Part shown: positions 1 through 7,662 of the stretch, piece after piece
Numbering within the stretch: the stretch's first letter is position 1
How the letters are laid out: each line of letters opens with the position of its first letter
Assembly (NCBI GenBank): GCA_964573725.1
Contig: CAZNLJ010000010.1
Location: 81,338 to 145,337, forward strand
DNA: 64,000 bases
DNA from: UBA6168 sp964573725
Lineage (GTDB): Bacteria > Bacteroidota > Bacteroidia > Chitinophagales > Saprospiraceae
Direction: 5' to 3'
Translations under genes and position numbers: made by a program
Notes under the pieces: generated by a model
What the model saw: only the letters and a program-made list of their open reading frames with translations
The model's database searches: none
Told to the model about the DNA's origin: nothing

Positions 1-4
1 TTGT

Positions 5-12
5 TAATTTTG
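5..12 (+). promoter_or_regulatory. -7 promoter element for the serine palmitoyltransferase-like gene
   Basis: TAATTTTG matches the Bacteroidota TAnnTTTG -7 box. The -33 element would lie outside the window. It is about 180 bases ahead of the start codon at 193, and nothing else recognisable lies in 1-192. Confidence 0.4.
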
Positions 13-192
13 CACGGTGTACGGCCGCCTGCCGGGGTGTACCCGTAGCCGTGTATCCATGGTTTTGTCCCTAGCCCATGCCCTTCAGCCGCCCCCCGGC
101 TGCCTGCCGCAACCGTCGGCAAAGCAGGAAACCAAGCAGGTACACCGCACATGCCGACATTGTTCCATCACATCGCATAACTCAAGAACACT

Positions 193-1443
193 ATGGATTT
201 ATTCGAGAAGTTCAGGAATCCCGGCCCCTTGGGACGTTTCTCAGAGGTGGCGGACGGTTACTTCATGTTTCCGAAACTGGAAGGGGAACTGGGGAACCGG
301 ATGATGTTCCAGGGCAAGGAAGTCATCTGCTGGAGCATCAACAACTACCTGGGGCTGGCCAACCACCCCGAGGTTCGTGAGACCGACGCACAGGCGGCGA
401 AAGATTGGGGCATGGCCTATCCCATGGGTGCGCGCATGATGAGCGGCGCCACCCGCTACCACGACCAACTGGAACAGGAACTGGCGGATTTCGTCGGAAA
501 AGAATCCGTCCTGCTGGTCAATTTCGGCTACCAAGGCATCCTCTCCGCCATCGACAGCCTGCTCAACCGGCATGATGTCGTCGTCTATGACGCGGAATCC
601 CATGCCTGTATCGTCGACGGGGTCAGGCTCCACCACGGCAAGCGGTTCGCCTTCGAACACAACAATATCGAGAGCCTGGACAAGAACCTTGCCCGCGCCA
701 CCAAAATCGTAGAGGAAACCGGCGGAGGTATCCTGGTCATCAGCGAAGGGGTCTTCGGTATGCGGGGCGACCAAGGCAAACTCCGCGAAATCGCAGCCCT
801 CAAGGAAAAGTATGAGTTCCGACTGATGGTCGACGACGCCCACGGATTCGGGATGCTCGGACCTACCGGCGCCGGGGCTTGCGAAGAACAGGGTATCATG
901 CAGGACGTGGATGTCTATTTCTCCACCTTCGCCAAATCCATGGCCAGTATCGGTGCTTTCTTCGCCGGGGAGAAATTCATGATCCAACATCTCCGCTTCA
1001 ACATGCGGTCCCAGATCTTTGCCAAGTCGCTGCCGATGCCGCTCGTCATCGGCGCCCTCAAGCGGTTGGAATTGCTGCGCACCCAGCCGGTCCTGCGGCA
1101 GCGGCTGTGGGACAATGTCGCCGCCCTCCAAGGAGGTTTGCGGCAGGCCGGTTTCGATATCGGGGAAACCAACTCCTGCGTCACGCCGGTCTACATGCAC
1201 GGGGAAGTCGGGGAAGCCATGGCCCTCGTCCATGACATGCGGGAAAACTACGGCGTCTTCTGCTCCATTGTCGTGTATCCCGTCATCCCGAAGGGAATGA
1301 TCATCCTTCGGTTGATACCCACCGCCGTCCATACGAAACAGGATATCGACGAGACGATTTCCGCCTTTAAGGAAGTCAAGGAGAAACTGGCGGGCGGACA
1401 GTACAAGGCGGTGGCGGAAAAGTATATGGCCGGCGTCATCTGA
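193..1443 (+). CDS. Serine palmitoyltransferase-like alpha-oxoamine synthase (PLP enzyme)
   Basis: A 416-residue fold-type-I PLP enzyme of the alpha-oxoamine synthase family. It condenses an amino acid with an acyl-CoA. In Bacteroidota the usual member with this N-terminus and length is serine palmitoyltransferase, the first step of sphingolipid synthesis, acting in the cytosol. The sequence shows the substrate-binding stretch around NNYLGLANHPEV, a histidine at H137 (ESHAC) that stacks on the cofactor ring, the PLP aspartate in DDAHGFG (214-217), and the Schiff-base lysine K248 in TFAKSMAS. Glycine C-acetyltransferase (Kbl) and BioF belong to the same family and cannot be fully excluded by motif alone. 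No threonine dehydrogenase or biotin genes are adjacent, which favours the sphingolipid role. It is monocistronic here, followed by a convergent gene. Confidence 0.82.
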   Translation: MDLFEKFRNPGPLGRFSEVADGYFMFPKLEGELGNRMMFQGKEVICWSINNYLGLANHPEVRETDAQAAKDWGMAYPMGARMMSGATRYHDQLEQELADFVGKESVLLVNFGYQGILSAIDSLLNRHDVVVYDAESHACIVDGVRLHHGKRFAFEHNNIESLDKNLARATKIVEETGGGILVISEGVFGMRGDQGKLREIAALKEKYEFRLMVDDAHGFGMLGPTGAGACEEQGIMQDVDVYFSTFAKSMASIGAFFAGEKFMIQHLRFNMRSQIFAKSLPMPLVIGALKRLELLRTQPVLRQRLWDNVAALQGGLRQAGFDIGETNSCVTPVYMHGEVGEAMALVHDMRENYGVFCSIVVYPVIPKGMIILRLIPTAVHTKQDIDETISAFKEVKEKLAGGQYKAVAEKYMAGVI

Positions 1444-1570
1444 TGGCCGACCCGGACAGGGGAAGCCTCGGGACCCATGCCCCACTCTCCGGATACCATA
1501 TCCGGGAGGGCGCCGGTCCTACGGCCAACCCGACAGTCAAGATGAACACGGATGGATGCCCGGGGATTCC

Positions 1571-2038
1571 TCAGGCATCCATTTCTTTTTCCGTACCTGC
1601 TTCCGGTACATCGGTGGCTTCCGCCTCCCCATTCTCCCCGGCGGGTTCCGGTTGCGTCGTGTATCCTCTTTCATGCAGGAAAAGGAACCAACGGATGACC
1701 TTCCGGATATCCCCCGTATGCACCCGGTCCCGATCATGACCCGGCAATACTTCAGCAAAATAAGCCCGCAAACCGGCCGCGTCGGTATCCGGGGAAACCA
1801 CCGGCAGGGTTTCCATCCGGTCCAGCATGGATTGGAACACTTCCTTGATTTCTATCGCGTCGTCGTTTTCCAAAAAGATGGAGATACTTTCCAAGGGGGA
1901 AAACTGGTGTTTCCGCGTAGATGCGAAACGGACCTTGCCATTGTCAAGGTCTTCCACCAGCATACCGTTGCTGCGGTTCGCCACGATTTTCTGTACGCCG
2001 GGCATCCCGGTCACAATCACAAGCTCTTTGATATTCAT
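1571..2038 (-). CDS. DUF5606 family protein
   Basis: A 155-residue protein that resembles the Bacteroidota-restricted DUF5606 family. It opens with the family's typical MNIKELVIVTGMPG-like start and a small N-terminal beta domain ('GMLVEDLDNGKVRF'), followed by a helical middle and an acidic, low-complexity C-terminus rich in E, A and P (about residues 128-155). It has no signal peptide or membrane segment, so it is probably cytosolic. Its function is unknown; the family is widespread in the phylum and usually a single chromosomal copy. It converges with the serine palmitoyltransferase-like gene and has its own putative promoter about 85 bases upstream. Confidence 0.75.
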   Translation of the reverse strand: MNIKELVIVTGMPGVQKIVANRSNGMLVEDLDNGKVRFASTRKHQFSPLESISIFLENDDAIEIKEVFQSMLDRMETLPVVSPDTDAAGLRAYFAEVLPGHDRDRVHTGDIRKVIRWFLFLHERGYTTQPEPAGENGEAEATDVPEAGTEKEMDA

Positions 2039-2123
2039 AATAATTTTGGAATTGCTTGCCGTGCTCGTTTGCAGGGCCCGGTTGTCCGCACCGGCCTTGA
2101 CCCGACCCTGGTCAAACGAGCCG

Positions 2124-2131
2124 CAAAGTTA
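2124..2131 (-). promoter_or_regulatory. -7 promoter element for the DUF5606 gene
   Basis: On the minus strand this reads TAACTTTG, a match to TAnnTTTG. A TTG lies 16 bases further upstream (2148-2150), slightly short for the usual -33 spacing. Confidence 0.42.
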
Positions 2132-2173
2132 TAAATCCATTCGCATGCAATGGATACTTTGTTGCTTACGCAC

Positions 2174-2181
2174 TAATTTTG
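2174..2181 (+). promoter_or_regulatory. -7 promoter element for the thioredoxin-fold gene
   Basis: TAATTTTG matches TAnnTTTG and lies 76 bases before the chosen start at 2258. It faces away from the divergent DUF5606 promoter, so the two genes share a short divergent control region. Confidence 0.42.
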
Positions 2182-2257
2182 GAACCGGTGGATGCAAGGC
2201 CGCAGGATGGCCATGTTTTTGCCACCTGTGAAAAGGCACCTATCATATCCAAGTTCC

Positions 2258-2833
2258 ATGAACCGTCACGCATCAAGCCCATTTTCATTCCTGGCCACCG
2301 CATGCCTGCTCCTGCCCTGCGCCCTGCTGTCCGCCCAAACCACCCGGCAATTCGCGGAGACCGCCAGACCGGCGGAACAAATCGACCAAACCTATCCGTA
2401 TGACATCACCCTGGCGGATGCCGAGGCGCGGACCTTCCTTTCTTCGTCGGTCTTTCCGGTGGACGGTCGGCCGACCGTGCTGCTGTTCTGGCTTACCACC
2501 TGCGGCCCCTGTCGGATGGAGCTTGCCGCCATCGCCGCCAAATACGGCGCATGGAAAGAAACGGCGGATTTCAACCTGATGGCCATTTCCATCGATTACC
2601 CCCACAACCGGGAGGCTTTCGTCCAACGGGTCCGGGAAAGCAAGTGGCCTTTCCCCGCTTACCTGGATGTCCACCGGGAATTCGGGGAAATCATGCCCGG
2701 CAAACTCAACGGCTTGCCCCAGGTGTTCGTGTTGGATGGGCAAGGGAACATCGTGTATCACAAAAGGAAATATGCACCGGGGGACGAGGACCTGTTGTTC
2801 GGTCAAATCCAGGCCATGCAAGGCCGGCCTTGA
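2258..2833 (+). CDS. Secreted TlpA-like thioredoxin-fold protein
   Basis: A 191-residue TlpA/ResA-like redoxin. Residues 1-27 form a signal peptide ending near LLSAQ, so it is exported to the periplasm; this fixes the start at 2258 rather than the in-frame ATG at 2192. The active-site motif is TTCGPCR (C82-G-P-C85), preceded by LLFWLT. The thioredoxin cis-proline loop is visible as LNGLPQVFVLDGQG, followed by NIVYHKRKY. Such proteins keep cysteines reduced for cytochrome c maturation or other envelope thiols. The usual W before the first cysteine is T here. No cytochrome maturation genes are adjacent, so the partner cannot be named. Confidence 0.82.
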   Translation: MNRHASSPFSFLATACLLLPCALLSAQTTRQFAETARPAEQIDQTYPYDITLADAEARTFLSSSVFPVDGRPTVLLFWLTTCGPCRMELAAIAAKYGAWKETADFNLMAISIDYPHNREAFVQRVRESKWPFPAYLDVHREFGEIMPGKLNGLPQVFVLDGQGNIVYHKRKYAPGDEDLLFGQIQAMQGRP

Positions 2834-3228
2834 GTGCCGGCCACCGTTCCGGATAGTGCGCGAACCAGCGCTCGCCTTCGCAACCGGAGGATATGCCTCC
2901 CGGACATTCATCTCCGCCGACCACTTGCCACGGAGCGGGTAAGGAAAGCCAGCCGTGATGCCCCCGTGGATTTCCTTCCGCGCCTGCGCGGAAAAAGTCG
3001 GGGGAAGGAAAATCCCGGTGTTTGGCACCCAAACCCCCATAACGATCGGTCCCATCTACCGGTATGGTGAAGCGGGTCCACCCAGTCCGGGATACGGGAA
3101 GTGACGGGCCGTTTACGCTGTGATGCTTGTGGGATCGGCGGACCGCCGCGGATGCATATATAGGTCGGGAGGAGCAGGGACCTTGGTCCGGTCATGCTAT
3201 CGGAGCTGCCCGGGAAGCCGGGCGGCAA
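2834..3228. other. Intergenic stretch without recognisable gene
   Basis: A 395-base gap between convergent genes. I see no convincing ORF, RNA gene or terminator. Small ORFs here have arginine/proline-rich, out-of-frame-like compositions. Confidence 0.4.
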
Positions 3229-3783
3229 TCAGGCGGGATTTATCTTCTGATGTTGTTCGTAGCGGGTGATATACTCGTCGATGATGTCTCCGAGGATATC
3301 TTTCAGGTAAGCTTTTTCCAGGCGGGCGATGTGCTTGAGCTTGTTGAGTTTTTCCTTGTCGAACGTGACGGTCAGGCGCTTGGTCCCACTGTTATCCTCC
3401 TCGACGGCACCCATCTCCACCGTCCGGCGGATCAGCATATCCAGCCCGCCACCCGGGCGGCGGCGATGTGCCTGTTGGTGGAAGACCTGCGGAGATTTTG
3501 CGGACCCGGCAGCGCCGCCTTTCGGATCCGAAGGCTTGGCTCCGCTGCCTTTCTGCTGCATCCGTTCGTCGAAGGTCTCCTGGATCGCGGCCTCCAACAG
3601 GGAGTCCAGGTCGGTGGTAAAATCTTTCTTGGATGCCGACCGCCTTGCGTCCGGACGGTCGTCCGGGCTTGTCCTCGCCGTATTCCCCCCACCATCCAGG
3701 AATGCGGTACCCGAACCGCCTTCCGATCCATACGGGGTGGTGAAAATACTTTCCAAACCGTCCGTGAATTTCTTTTTGCTCAA
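3229..3783 (-). CDS. Putative DNA-binding partner of the ParA-like ATPase (unknown family)
   Basis: About 184 residues if the TTG at 3783 is the start; an ATG 10 codons further up (3813) is the alternative. TTG is preferred because it gives SKKKFTDGLESIF, a natural N-terminus. The middle (about 20-110) is low-complexity and probably disordered. The C-terminal 60 residues form a charged helical segment (KRLTVTFDKEKLNKLKHIAR) with a strand-helix-helix look that resembles ribbon-helix-helix or DUF3408-type DNA-binding domains. It lies directly downstream of a ParA-like gene on the same strand, with a 107-base gap, so a centromere-binding partner role is inferred. It is not ParB: there is no HTH or nuclease-like domain. 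Confidence 0.55.
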   Translation of the reverse strand: MSKKKFTDGLESIFTTPYGSEGGSGTAFLDGGGNTARTSPDDRPDARRSASKKDFTTDLDSLLEAAIQETFDERMQQKGSGAKPSDPKGGAAGSAKSPQVFHQQAHRRRPGGGLDMLIRRTVEMGAVEEDNSGTKRLTVTFDKEKLNKLKHIARLEKAYLKDILGDIIDEYITRYEQHQKINPA

Positions 3784-3890
3784 AACAATTGCGTTTACGG
3801 CGACGGAAGACAAGAATTTGCAATGCCGGTTTCCGGGTGAAGACCGCTATCCTTTGCGGCCCGATATCGGTTCGACAAACGGGGCTGCCG

Positions 3891-4652
3891 TCAAACGGCC
3901 GCCACCTCGATACGGGACAGGATTTCCTTGCAGAGGTTCATATAATCTTCCGCGCCGATACTCGTTCGGTTGTAGTTGAAGATATCCTTTCGCTGGGAGG
4001 GTGCCTCCGCCAGCGCCACATTGTCCCGGATCAGCGTATCGAACACCTTTTCCCCGAAATACTTGCGGATGGTGTCCACCACATCGCGGTTCAGGATTTT
4101 CCGGCTGTCGTACATGGTGGCGATTACGCCTCCGATTTCCAGCTTCTTGTTCAGCCGGAACTTCACCTTATCGATGACCTGTTTGATTTTGGCCAGGCCC
4201 TGGAGGGCGAGGAACTGCGCCTGCAGGGGGATATAAACATAATCGCTGGCTGCCAGTGCATTCAAGGTCAGCAGCCCCAGGGAAGGCGGGCAATCGATGA
4301 TGATATAATCGTACTCCTCCTTCACCGGTTCGCACAATTCCCGCAGGAGGTACTCCCGTCCCGCCTCATTGATCAGCTCCATTTCCGCACCGGACAGGTC
4401 CAGGGTCGACATGATCACATCGAGGCCTTCCCGGACGGTGAACGGTTCCAGGTCGGATTCACCGCGCAAGGCTTCGTAGATCGTGTTGGTCTGACGGGGT
4501 ATACCGAGCGACAGGCTCAGGTTCGCCTGCGGGTCAAGGTCTATCAACATTACCTTTTTTCCCAGCTCTACCAGCCCTGCACCGATATTGATGGCGCTGG
4601 TTGTCTTTCCGACACCCCCTTTGTGATTAAGAATGGAAATAATTTTCGCCAT
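3891..4652 (-). CDS. ParA/Soj-like ATPase
   Basis: A 253-residue ParA/MinD-superfamily ATPase. The deviant Walker A is at the N-terminus (ILNHKGGVGKTTS), Walker A' is LIDLDPQANLS, and Walker B is IIDCPPSLG. The start at 4652 puts the P-loop near residue 12 as usual; the 93-residue upstream extension to 4931 is low-complexity and rejected. ParA ATPases dimerise on ATP, bind DNA non-specifically and move DNA or protein cargo. The next gene is a putative small DNA-binding protein, not parB. The canonical Bacteroidota chromosomal ParA normally sits next to parB, which is absent here, so this is probably an accessory ParA of unknown cargo. Confidence 0.85.
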   Translation of the reverse strand: MAKIISILNHKGGVGKTTSAINIGAGLVELGKKVMLIDLDPQANLSLSLGIPRQTNTIYEALRGESDLEPFTVREGLDVIMSTLDLSGAEMELINEAGREYLLRELCEPVKEEYDYIIIDCPPSLGLLTLNALAASDYVYIPLQAQFLALQGLAKIKQVIDKVKFRLNKKLEIGGVIATMYDSRKILNRDVVDTIRKYFGEKVFDTLIRDNVALAEAPSQRKDIFNYNRTSIGAEDYMNLCKEILSRIEVAAV

Positions 4653-5044
4653 AACGAAACCCTTTTGCGCTGACACCGTCTGATTCGTCCTGTCCTTACG
4701 CCGCGCTACCGCGGCTTTGGGCAAAAATAACAATATTGCCGGTGTTTTTATCCTCAATTTTACAAGGAAAGCCGGGCCGTCCTCCTCCCGCACGAAAAAG
4801 TGCGGGTGCGGTGCCGGCGGATTTCCCGGGTCCGGTGGTATCCGCCCCCCCTCGACCGGGAAAAACCATGCCTGTTCGCCACCCCGCATGGATTCCGGGG
4901 CGGAGCGCTTCCCGGGGTCCAACCAAACCAAATTGCCGGCAAACCGTTATAAAATTAGTTGTCGTTTCCGATCCAAACGATCGGGTGCGGAACCTCCGGG
5001 ACCTTCCGGTCAACCGTACCCGGCTACAGAAAAAAAATCAGCTG
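4653..5044. other. Divergent intergenic region between parA-like gene and ferritin
   Basis: A 392-base region. It holds a putative minus-strand promoter at 4722-4729. ORFs that extend the ferritin frame upstream to 4736 are low-complexity and not credible. No ferric-uptake box or other operator was recognised. Confidence 0.4.
4722..4729 (-). promoter_or_regulatory. -7 promoter element for the parA-like gene
   Basis: On the minus strand it reads TATTTTTG, a match to TAnnTTTG, 70 bases before the start codon at 4652. Confidence 0.42.
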
Positions 5045-5569
5045 ATGATATCCAACCAGATGGAAAAGGCGCTCAACCAACAGATCGCCATGGAAGGCCA
5101 GGCCTCCTTCCTTTACCTGGCCATGTCGACCTGGTGCGAACACCAGGGATTGAAAGGATGTGCCGCCTTTCTCAAGGAGCAATCCGAGGAGGAACGGATG
5201 CACATGCTTCGGATCTTCGACTACCTGAGCGAGGTCGACGCTTTTGCCAAAACCCCCGGCATCGAGGAACCACCCCATACCTTCCCCTCCGTGCAAGCGG
5301 TTTTCCAGTCGGTCTACGAACATGAGCAGAAGGTGACCGCTAGTATCAACCGGCTGGTGACGCTGGCCCGGGAAGAGAACGACCACGCCACCGATGCCTT
5401 CCTGCAATGGTACATCATCGAGCAAAGGGAGGAGGAATCCCTGATCCGGACGGTCCTCGACCGTATCCGGCTGATCGGGGACGGCCCCCAAAGCCTTTAT
5501 TTCATCGACAAGGAACTGGAGGCGCTCCATACGGCCAAAGCGGGGCCGGAAGGAACGGAATCCGCCTGA
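5045..5569 (+). CDS. ftnA: Non-heme ferritin
   Basis: A 174-residue ferritin that oxidises Fe(II) and stores iron in a 24-subunit shell in the cytosol. Ferroxidase ligands are visible: E in MEGQASFLYLAMSTW (helix A), and ExxH in SEEERMHMLRIFDYL (helix B). The C-terminal half holds the helix C/D pair with EQKVTASI, then DHATDAFLQWYIIEQREEE, which gives the further ligands. The start at 5045 (MISNQMEKALNQQ) matches family N-termini. The length is the usual size for bacterial FtnA, and no heme-binding methionine pattern of bacterioferritin was noted. It is followed after 43 bases by an unknown gene on the same strand, possibly cotranscribed. Confidence 0.9.
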   Translation: MISNQMEKALNQQIAMEGQASFLYLAMSTWCEHQGLKGCAAFLKEQSEEERMHMLRIFDYLSEVDAFAKTPGIEEPPHTFPSVQAVFQSVYEHEQKVTASINRLVTLAREENDHATDAFLQWYIIEQREEESLIRTVLDRIRLIGDGPQSLYFIDKELEALHTAKAGPEGTESA

Positions 5570-5612
5570 GCATCCGGCCGGCCGCGGCACCGGTCGCTTT
5601 CAACAGCCTCCT

Positions 5613-6212
5613 ATGAAAGACATCTGGGCTTATTTCAAGGGACTTTTCCGACAGGCGGACGAAAGTTCCGCTTCCAATCCTTTCCTGCACGAGGTCATCC
5701 GGAGGTCAGAATCCGATATCCAGGCCTTTCGGGACTGGCAGGGAACCCTGCCGCATCGTCGGATGATGGATTGGCTTCACGACCAATACGCCGTCTGGCA
5801 GGTGCTGCCCGACGACGTGGATTCCGCCATCGACTTTTTGCATACACCCGCCGCAAAAGGTTTCGCCATCCACCTGCACAAGACCGCCTATTCCCGACAG
5901 GAGGCGACTTTCCTGTTGGATTTCCTGCGGAATCAGGTATGTGCCCTCGACTACCGGGTCCAACTTTCCGACACGCGGACCTGGACCACCCCCCATTGGG
6001 TGGAAACCGTCGAACGGCATTACCTCAAGCCCCGGCCGGCCTGGGCGGACAACCAGCGGTTCGACCAAAAATTCGGCAACATCACCTTCGAACTCGTCCT
6101 CCGGAACGATGTCCCCCACCTGTTCAAGTGCCGGGCCAACAGCTACAGCGACCGGCTGTATGCCGATGCCCATGCCTTTTCCCAGCTCCTGCAGGCTATC
6201 CTGAGGGAATGA
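5613..6212 (+). CDS. Hypothetical protein
   Basis: A 199-residue soluble protein that I do not recognise. It has no signal peptide or membrane segment. The sequence is rich in aromatic and charged residues (for example RRMMDWLHDQYAVWQVLP and HYLKPRPAWADNQRFDQK) and ends with a regular alpha/beta segment. Composition and codon use match its neighbours, so it is likely a real gene. It follows ferritin with a 43-base gap and could be cotranscribed, but nothing in the sequence ties it to iron. A conserved lineage-specific protein is the likely explanation. Confidence 0.6.
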   Translation: MKDIWAYFKGLFRQADESSASNPFLHEVIRRSESDIQAFRDWQGTLPHRRMMDWLHDQYAVWQVLPDDVDSAIDFLHTPAAKGFAIHLHKTAYSRQEATFLLDFLRNQVCALDYRVQLSDTRTWTTPHWVETVERHYLKPRPAWADNQRFDQKFGNITFELVLRNDVPHLFKCRANSYSDRLYADAHAFSQLLQAILRE

Positions 6213-6343
6213 CCGGTTTCCTTGTTCCCATGACCGCCTGAAGCGTCTTTCCCGACCGATGTCCGGATTGCCCCACCGGGATTCCCTTCCCGATAATTCC
6301 ACGATTGCGGCGGGAGAATCCTTCCAATTCCAAGCCGGCAAGC

Positions 6344-6351
6344 TATATTTG
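6344..6351 (+). promoter_or_regulatory. -7 promoter element for the lgt operon
   Basis: TATATTTG is an exact TAnnTTTG match, about 160 bases before the lgt start. It lies inside a 69-codon frame (6259-6468), which argues against that frame being a gene. Confidence 0.45.
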
Positions 6352-6510
6352 TTCTACCGGCCGCGAAACGACCATCCGGCGGGTCCCGTCCTGTCCACCA
6401 TCCTGTGCCGGCCGGATGGCACGCCCGGTCCTATCTCTTTTTTCACCCCCTGCAGCCTGTCCGGATGACCCGGCAGAGCCGACCACAGGGAAGACAACCT
6501 GAACACCCGC

Positions 6511-7662
6511 ATGTATCCTGACCTTTCCTACCTGCTGCACGACTTGTTCGGTACCCCGCCGGACAACTGGACCTCCATCTTCAAGACCTTCGGCTTGATG
6601 TTGGTTATTTCGATACTCTCCGCCGCCTGGTTGTTCCACCGCGAATTGAAACGGAAAGCTGCGGAAGGAATCTACCCGCCCGCCAAACTCCGAATCGTCA
6701 CCGGACGACCCGCCACGACCGGCGAAATTGTGTCCAATGCCGTTTTCGGTTTCATCCTCGGCTACAAGCTGCTGTATATCGTCCAGAATTTCCCGGCCTT
6801 CCAATCCGACGCGGCCTCCGTCCTATTGTCCGCCAAAGGCAATTGGGCCGGTGGCCTGCTGGCGGCCGCCCTGTTCGGCGCCTTCCGCTGGTGGGAAAGG
6901 AAAAAAGAGGCCCAAGGCAAACCCAAGGAGGAGATACAACTCCTCTACCCGCACGACCGCATCGGCGACCTCACCATGATCGCCGCCATCACCGGGATCA
7001 TCGGTGCCAAGATATTCGCCATCCTCGAAGCACCGGCAGGGTTCCTGCAGGATCCCGTCGGCACTTTCTTTTCCGGCAGCGGACTTGCCATCTACGGCGG
7101 ATTGATCTGCGGCTTCCTGGGGGTCGTCTGGTACTTGCGCCGACACAAGATTCCCGTTTTCCACACCCTCGACGCCTTGGCACCCGCCTTCGTCCTGGCT
7201 TACGGGGTCGGTCGGATCGGATGCCAGCTGTCCGGGGACGGGGACTGGGGAATCGTCGCCGCCGCACAGCCGGAATGGTGGTTCCTGCCGGATTGGCTTT
7301 GGTCCTTCGACTATCCGATGAACGTCAACCGGGAAGGTATCCCGATCGACGGTTGCACCTTCTCCTACTGCAACCGACTTCCGGAACCGGTATACCCTAC
7401 CCCCCTGTATGAGACCTTGGCTTCCTTCCTCATCACCGGCTTGCTGCTGTCCTTGCGCCGAAAATTCGCCGTTCCCGGTCAGCTTTTTTTCTTCTATCTG
7501 ATCCTCAATGGTTTTGAGCGGTTCTGGATTGAAAAGATCCGGGTAAACGTCAAGTACGAATGGCTTCCTTTTCATCCGACGCAGGCGGAACTGATTTCCC
7601 TGCTGCTTTTCCTGACCGGTGTGGTCGGAACATTTTGGTTGTTGAAAAAACAAAAGTCATGA
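6511..7662 (+). CDS. lgt: Prolipoprotein diacylglyceryl transferase
   Basis: A 383-residue inner-membrane enzyme that transfers diacylglycerol from phosphatidylglycerol to the lipobox cysteine, the first step of lipoprotein maturation. Multiple hydrophobic segments are evident (about 22-42, 75-95, 108-126, 154-172, 185-205, 220-238, 305-325, 360-380). The Lgt signature region around VGRIGCQLSGDGDWG (with the conserved Arg) is present, followed by the YPTPLYETLASF motif near the C-terminus. The protein is about 100 residues longer than E. coli Lgt because of an N-terminal extension and a loop with CTFSYCNRL, as is common in Bacteroidota. It overlaps the next gene by 4 bases (ATGA), so they are translationally coupled. 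Confidence 0.92.
   Translation: MYPDLSYLLHDLFGTPPDNWTSIFKTFGLMLVISILSAAWLFHRELKRKAAEGIYPPAKLRIVTGRPATTGEIVSNAVFGFILGYKLLYIVQNFPAFQSDAASVLLSAKGNWAGGLLAAALFGAFRWWERKKEAQGKPKEEIQLLYPHDRIGDLTMIAAITGIIGAKIFAILEAPAGFLQDPVGTFFSGSGLAIYGGLICGFLGVVWYLRRHKIPVFHTLDALAPAFVLAYGVGRIGCQLSGDGDWGIVAAAQPEWWFLPDWLWSFDYPMNVNREGIPIDGCTFSYCNRLPEPVYPTPLYETLASFLITGLLLSLRRKFAVPGQLFFFYLILNGFERFWIEKIRVNVKYEWLPFHPTQAELISLLLFLTGVVGTFWLLKKQKS

Noticed and set aside
241..1485. 414-codon frame on the minus strand opposite the serine palmitoyltransferase-like gene
   Set aside because: A shadow of the true gene; GC-rich codons create long antisense frames. The product is low-complexity and has no family.
3891..4652. Calling this the chromosomal parA of a parAB pair
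   Set aside because: The neighbour is not ParB and there are no typical flanking genes of the chromosomal parAB locus.
6259..6468. 69-codon + strand frame
   Set aside because: No homology, poor composition, and it contains the lgt promoter box.
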